Below, one piece after another: positions 61,113 through 64,000 of a DNA stretch of 64,000 bases. Each line of letters starts with the position of its first letter. Positions within the stretch are counted from its first letter, which is position 1. The DNA lies in the NCBI GenBank assembly GCA_015068305.1, contig SVKV01000006.1, positions 19,506-83,505 of the forward strand, given 5' to 3'. This DNA is from Oscillospiraceae bacterium. Lineage in GTDB: Bacteria > Bacillota > Clostridia > Oscillospirales > Oscillospiraceae. Both the position numbers and the translations under genes were made by a program. The notes below the pieces were generated by a model. That model did no database searches, had not been told where the DNA came from, and was given only the letters and a program-made list of their open reading frames with translations.

Positions 61113-62336
61113 ATGAAAAAGTCTGTTTTGAGAGATTACGCAAAGCTTATTGTCCGCACCGGTGTCAATGTCCAGAAGGGCCAGACCGTTCTGGTCCATG
61201 CGGGCCTGGATCAGCCTGAATTTGTTCAGATGGTGGTGGAGGAGGCCTACAGGGCCAAGGCCAAGGAGGTCATCGTGGAGTGGAGCTATCAGCCTCTGAC
61301 CAAGACCCACGTCCGCTATAAGAGCCTTAAGACCATGTCCACCGTCTATGAGTGGGAAAAGGCCCGGCTGGAGCACTACTGCCAGGTGCTGCCTGCCCGG
61401 ATCCATCTGGTGTCCTCTGACCCCGACGGCCTGAAGGGCGTCAATATGGCCAAGGTTTCCAAGGCAAACCAGGCAACCTATCCCATTCTGAAGCCCTACC
61501 GGGATCGCCGGGAGAACAAGGAGCAGTGGTGCATCGCTGCTGTCCCCGGCGTGGCATGGGCTAAGAAAGTGTTCCCCGGCCTGCCCAAGGGCAAGGCAGT
61601 GGAGAAGCTCTGGGAGTCCATTCTGGCTGCTTCCCGGGTTACTGAGGATCCCATCCAGGCCTGGGATGACCACAATGCGGACCTTGCCAAGCGCTGCGCT
61701 TATCTGAACAATCTGAACATCCGTTCCCTGCACTATACCGCTGCCAATGGCACCGATCTGACTGTTGGCATGATCGAGGAAGGCCGCTGGTGCGGCGGCG
61801 GTGATACCAGCCTCCAGGGCATCTACTTTAACCCCAATATCCCCACCGAGGAATGCTTCATTTCTCCCAGGAAGGGTCTGGCTGAGGGCATCGTCCATTC
61901 CACCATGCCTCTTTCCTACCGGGGTCAGCTGATCGACAAGTTCTGGCTCCGTTTTGAAGGCGGCAAGGCTGTGGAAGTGGGTGCAGAGGTCGGCGAGGAG
62001 CAGCTGAAGGATATGGTTTCCATGGACGAAGGCGCGGCATACCTGGGCGAGTGCGCCCTGGTGCCCCAGGCAAGCCCCATCTGCGAAAGCGGCATTCTGT
62101 ACTACAACACCCTGTTCGACGAAAATGCTTCCTGCCATCTGGCTCTGGGCAGCGGTTATGCCGATACCATCAAGGATTTCCAGAACCGGACCATGGACGA
62201 GTGCCATGAGATGGGTCTGAACGAATCCATGATCCATGTGGACTTCATGATCGGCTGCGACACCATGAATATCGATGCCACCTGCGCCGACGGTAGCGTG
62301 GTTCGCATCTTTGAAAACGGCAACTGGGCATTCTAA
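61113..62336 (+). CDS. M29-family aminopeptidase (AmpS/PepS type)
   Basis: 407 residues. Thermophilic-aminopeptidase family: LIVRTGVNVQKGQTVLVHAG at the start, then GTDLTVGMIEEGRWCGG, NIPTEECFISPRKGLAEG with metal-binding Glu, LGECALVPQASPI (Glu) and FDENASCHLALGSGY (His), ending HVDFMIGCDTMNIDA (His, Asp). Cytosolic peptide turnover. AAAAGGAG is 8 bases before the ATG at 61113; the frame is open from 61080. The next gene starts 1 base after the stop. Confidence 0.94.
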   Translation: MKKSVLRDYAKLIVRTGVNVQKGQTVLVHAGLDQPEFVQMVVEEAYRAKAKEVIVEWSYQPLTKTHVRYKSLKTMSTVYEWEKARLEHYCQVLPARIHLVSSDPDGLKGVNMAKVSKANQATYPILKPYRDRRENKEQWCIAAVPGVAWAKKVFPGLPKGKAVEKLWESILAASRVTEDPIQAWDDHNADLAKRCAYLNNLNIRSLHYTAANGTDLTVGMIEEGRWCGGGDTSLQGIYFNPNIPTEECFISPRKGLAEGIVHSTMPLSYRGQLIDKFWLRFEGGKAVEVGAEVGEEQLKDMVSMDEGAAYLGECALVPQASPICESGILYYNTLFDENASCHLALGSGYADTIKDFQNRTMDECHEMGLNESMIHVDFMIGCDTMNIDATCADGSVVRIFENGNWAF

Positions 62337-62337
62337 G

Positions 62338-62952
62338 ATGACGGAACGGGAAAAAATCCACAGCGGGAATATCTACTGGCCCAATGACCCCACCATTATG
62401 GAAGAGCAGCTGGGCTATCTGGATCTGATGGACGAATACAACCGGACACCCCGGCGGCTCCAGGCGCAGCGGGCAGAGATGCTTAAAAAGCTCTTTGCAG
62501 AGGTGGGGGAGAACTGTTATATCGAATCTCCCTATTTTGCAAACTGGGGCGGCCATCATGTGCACCTGGGCGCCAATGTCTATGCCAATGCGGGACTGAC
62601 GCTGGTGGATGATACCCACATCTATGTGGGGGATCACACCATGCTGGGGCCTAATGTGACCATTGCGACAGCAGGCCATCCCATCGACCCGGTGCTGAGA
62701 AGCCGGGGCCTGCAGTACAATCTGCCGGTGCATATCGGCAAAAACTGCTGGCTGGGTGCCGGTGTCATCGTGATGCCCGGTGTCACCATCGGTGATAATA
62801 CGGTGATCGGCGCCGGAAGCATTGTGACGAAGGATATTCCTTCCGGTGTTGTGGCCGTGGGCAATCCCTGCCGGGTGATGCGGCAGGTTGGCGAGCATGA
62901 CCGGAAATACTATTACCGGGACAGAGAGATTGATCCTGCGCTGTTTGAATGA
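62338..62952 (+). CDS. Maltose/galactoside O-acetyltransferase (LacA/Maa type)
   Basis: 204 residues. N-terminal helical part (TEREKIHSGNIYWPNDP, MDEYNRTPRR) and then the left-handed beta-helix with hexapeptide repeats (IYVGDHTMLGPNVTIATAGHPID with the catalytic His, then IGKNCWLGAGVIVMPGVTIGDNTVIGAGSIVTKDIP). Acetylates sugars such as maltose or galactosides, often to clear unmetabolised sugars. It begins one base after the aminopeptidase stop with no clear ribosome site, so translation is likely by coupling. Confidence 0.92.
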   Translation: MTEREKIHSGNIYWPNDPTIMEEQLGYLDLMDEYNRTPRRLQAQRAEMLKKLFAEVGENCYIESPYFANWGGHHVHLGANVYANAGLTLVDDTHIYVGDHTMLGPNVTIATAGHPIDPVLRSRGLQYNLPVHIGKNCWLGAGVIVMPGVTIGDNTVIGAGSIVTKDIPSGVVAVGNPCRVMRQVGEHDRKYYYRDREIDPALFE

Positions 62953-62960
62953 TTGTTTCG

Positions 62961-62992
62961 CACCCTCCCAATCTGGGAGGGTGTGCTTTTTA
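62961..62992 (+). terminator. Terminator after the O-acetyltransferase gene
   Basis: CACCCTCCCA (62961-62970), loop ATC, TGGGAGGGTG, then TGCTTTTT. Confidence 0.88.
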
Positions 62993-63013
62993 GAAGAGGG
63001 ATGTAAAATATAG

Positions 63014-63043
63014 TTGACAAAAATAGACAGATTAATGTAAGAT
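63014..63043 (+). promoter_or_regulatory. Promoter with repeated TTGACAAAA motifs upstream of the membrane protein/HTH pair
   Basis: TTGACA (63014-63019) and an extended -10 TGTAAGAT (63036-63043) with an 18-base spacer. TTGACAAAA recurs at 63048-63056, 34 bases on, just after the predicted start; the two copies might be bound by the HTH protein encoded downstream. Confidence 0.5.
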
Positions 63044-63072
63044 ATATTTGACAAAAGAAAGGAGTGATTCCG

Positions 63073-63627
63073 ATGACGGCAAGAAATGTGCTGTTATGGT
63101 TCTGCGGTATTCTGACAGCGCTGGCCCTAATGGCAGCACTTGCGTCCTGGATCGAAAAGAAGTGGCCGAATCAGGAATATGATGAGCGGCAGAAATTGAT
63201 CCAGGGACGTGGATACCGGTTTGCGGGCTTTGTGACGGTGATTGTCTGTCTGGTTGGGTATGCGTATCTGGAATTTGATGGTACCCTCCCACTGGGAACC
63301 TCCGGCGTGCTGATCGCGGTGGCGTTAATCCAGCTTACAGCCTTTCACATTTACTGCCTAATCAAAAATGTGGCATTACCCCTTGGAAACAAGGGCTGGC
63401 TGACAGTGGCGGGTTATGCACTCATCAGCGTTGCTAACCTGCTTAACTTTAGAATTCAGGTTAGATATTTCGAAGCCTACCAGGCCTATGTCAAGCTGGA
63501 GCCGAATACGACCCTTCCTGCGGCGGAAATGGGGGATGGTGTTTGGGCCTTTCTGTTCCTGGGGATCACCGGGGGTGCGCTGGCACTGATGCATCTGATC
63601 CGTTTGGTTTGGCCGGAAGAGGAGTGA
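63073..63627 (+). CDS. Multi-helix membrane protein of unknown function paired with an HTH regulator
   Basis: 184 residues with about five predicted membrane helices (near 6-24, 50-68, 78-98, 108-126 and 155-178). A short soluble loop near the start reads IEKKWPNQEYDERQKLIQGRGYR, the (Y/F)DERQ-x-x-x-x-G-x-(G/A) pattern commonly seen in small Firmicute membrane proteins next to small XRE regulators. The ATG at 63073 is 8 bases from AAGGAG; a GTG at 63064 is rejected. The next gene starts 4 bases after the stop. Confidence 0.75.
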   Translation: MTARNVLLWFCGILTALALMAALASWIEKKWPNQEYDERQKLIQGRGYRFAGFVTVIVCLVGYAYLEFDGTLPLGTSGVLIAVALIQLTAFHIYCLIKNVALPLGNKGWLTVAGYALISVANLLNFRIQVRYFEAYQAYVKLEPNTTLPAAEMGDGVWAFLFLGITGGALALMHLIRLVWPEEE

Positions 63628-63631
63628 TGCC

Positions 63632-63847
63632 ATGGGTGCGAACTACACCATGAAGCAGGCAAGGGCTGCCAAGGGCCTTTCCCAGCAGGAACTGGCAGAC
63701 AGATTGGGTGTCTCCCGGCAAACCATCAATGCCATCGAAAAAGGGGACTATAACCCCACCATCCGGCTGTGCATTGGCATCTGCCGGGTGTTGGGTCTGA
63801 CACTCAACGACCTCTTTTGGGAAGAAGAAGGAACAAAAGAGAAATAA
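63632..63847 (+). CDS. Small XRE/Cro-type HTH regulator (YozG-like)
   Basis: 71 residues, almost entirely a helix-turn-helix domain: MKQARAAKGLSQQELADRLG, then VSRQTINAIEKGDYNPTIRLCIGICRVLGLTLNDLFW. Proteins of this type, with the NPTxxLCxxIC...LNDLFW ending, are encoded next to a small membrane protein, as here, and are thought to control their own operon. GGAGTGATGCC precedes the ATG. Confidence 0.9.
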   Translation: MGANYTMKQARAAKGLSQQELADRLGVSRQTINAIEKGDYNPTIRLCIGICRVLGLTLNDLFWEEEGTKEK

Positions 63848-63870
63848 ACGAAAAATTCTGAAAATAATGC

Positions 63871-63899
63871 TTGCAATCTGCGCATAGATGTGATAGTAT
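63871..63899 (+). promoter_or_regulatory. Promoter of rpmE
   Basis: TTGCAA (63871-63876), 17-base spacer, TAGTAT (63894-63899); about 60 bases of leader to the start codon. Confidence 0.7.
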
Positions 63900-63966
63900 A
63901 TTCGAGCGATTGAAGATTGCTTAGGGTTTCTATGCCCTTTTACTTGATAAGAAAGAGGTGAACGAA

Positions 63967-64000
63967 ATGAAGGAAGGTATCCATCCCAAGTACGAACAGA
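63967..64000 (+). CDS. rpmE: 50S ribosomal protein L31, 5' end only
   Basis: Only the first 11 codons are in the window: MKEGIHPKYEQ, the usual N-terminus of bacterial L31. AAGAGGTG is placed correctly before the ATG. The start lacks the early CxxC in what is visible, so whether it is the zinc-binding (C+) or zinc-free (C-) form cannot be told. Confidence 0.85.
   Translation, partial: MKEGIHPKYEQ

Overview
This 64 kb window looks like chromosomal DNA of an anaerobic, gut-type Firmicute of the class Clostridia, most likely Oscillospiraceae/Ruminococcaceae. The evidence is the GC-rich coding sequence with strong AGGAGG-type ribosome binding sites and many TTGACA-17-TATAAT promoters, plus the gene content: oxygen-sensitive enzymes (class III ribonucleotide reductase, a double-cubane-type reductase, an Fe-S flavoenzyme of the 2,4-dienoyl-CoA reductase type), acetate kinase, a full F-type ATP synthase operon, and enzymes for host-type glycans (GH29 fucosidase, N-acetylhexosamine kinase-like protein, aldose epimerase). 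No phage, insertion sequence, integrase or CRISPR array was seen. The genus is inferred, not shown.

Layout. 1-5.8 kb: end of trmFO, plsX-rnc, a NahK-like sugar kinase and a membrane NDP-sugar dehydratase. 6-15.6 kb: a translation/segregation cluster smc-ftsY-rdgB-yhbY-nadD::yqeK-rsfS-leuS, with nadD and yqeK fused. 15.6-21.4 kb: fucosidase, rpsU, an XRE regulator with palindromes at its promoter, an unknown gene, yqeG-pepP-like, efp and an acidic zinc-ribbon protein. 21.6-24.5 kb: DCCP-type reductase with a DUF3343 partner, and a FAD/Rieske oxidoreductase. 24.6-25.0 kb: an unexplained, strongly structured intergenic element and two tRNA genes. 25.2-29 kb: an operon of an old-yellow-enzyme-type flavoprotein and a two-subunit aconitase X, the best candidate here for an uncharacterised pathway. 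29-33.6 kb: Gfo/Idh/MocA oxidoreductase, TspO, M28 peptidase and asnS. 33.7-41.2 kb: the ATP synthase operon on the minus strand (atpZ-like, atpI-like, B, E, F, H, A, G, D, C) with two tandem promoters; its c subunit carries a two-carboxylate motif of the sodium-binding type. 41.3-45.3 kb: recD2-comF-mreB. 45.3-48.1 kb: a minus-strand operon of SPFH protein, ribbon-helix-helix-like protein, DUF2500 protein and small membrane protein, then a Cys-rich unknown. 48.2-54.8 kb: galM, nrdD with NrdR boxes, a YitT-like protein, tmcAL and ackA. 54.8-64 kb: QueG-like protein, pepT, a 13-cysteine membrane-anchored small protein, birA with a membrane-fused E2-like protein, homocysteine methyltransferase with an AAC(6')-like acetyltransferase, an M29 aminopeptidase with a sugar O-acetyltransferase, a membrane protein/HTH pair and the first codons of rpmE.

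Most genes are housekeeping. Where the longest open frame began upstream of the best ribosome binding site, the start was moved to the site-proximal codon, and each case is noted. All functional calls come from motif reading and family memory; no database search was run.
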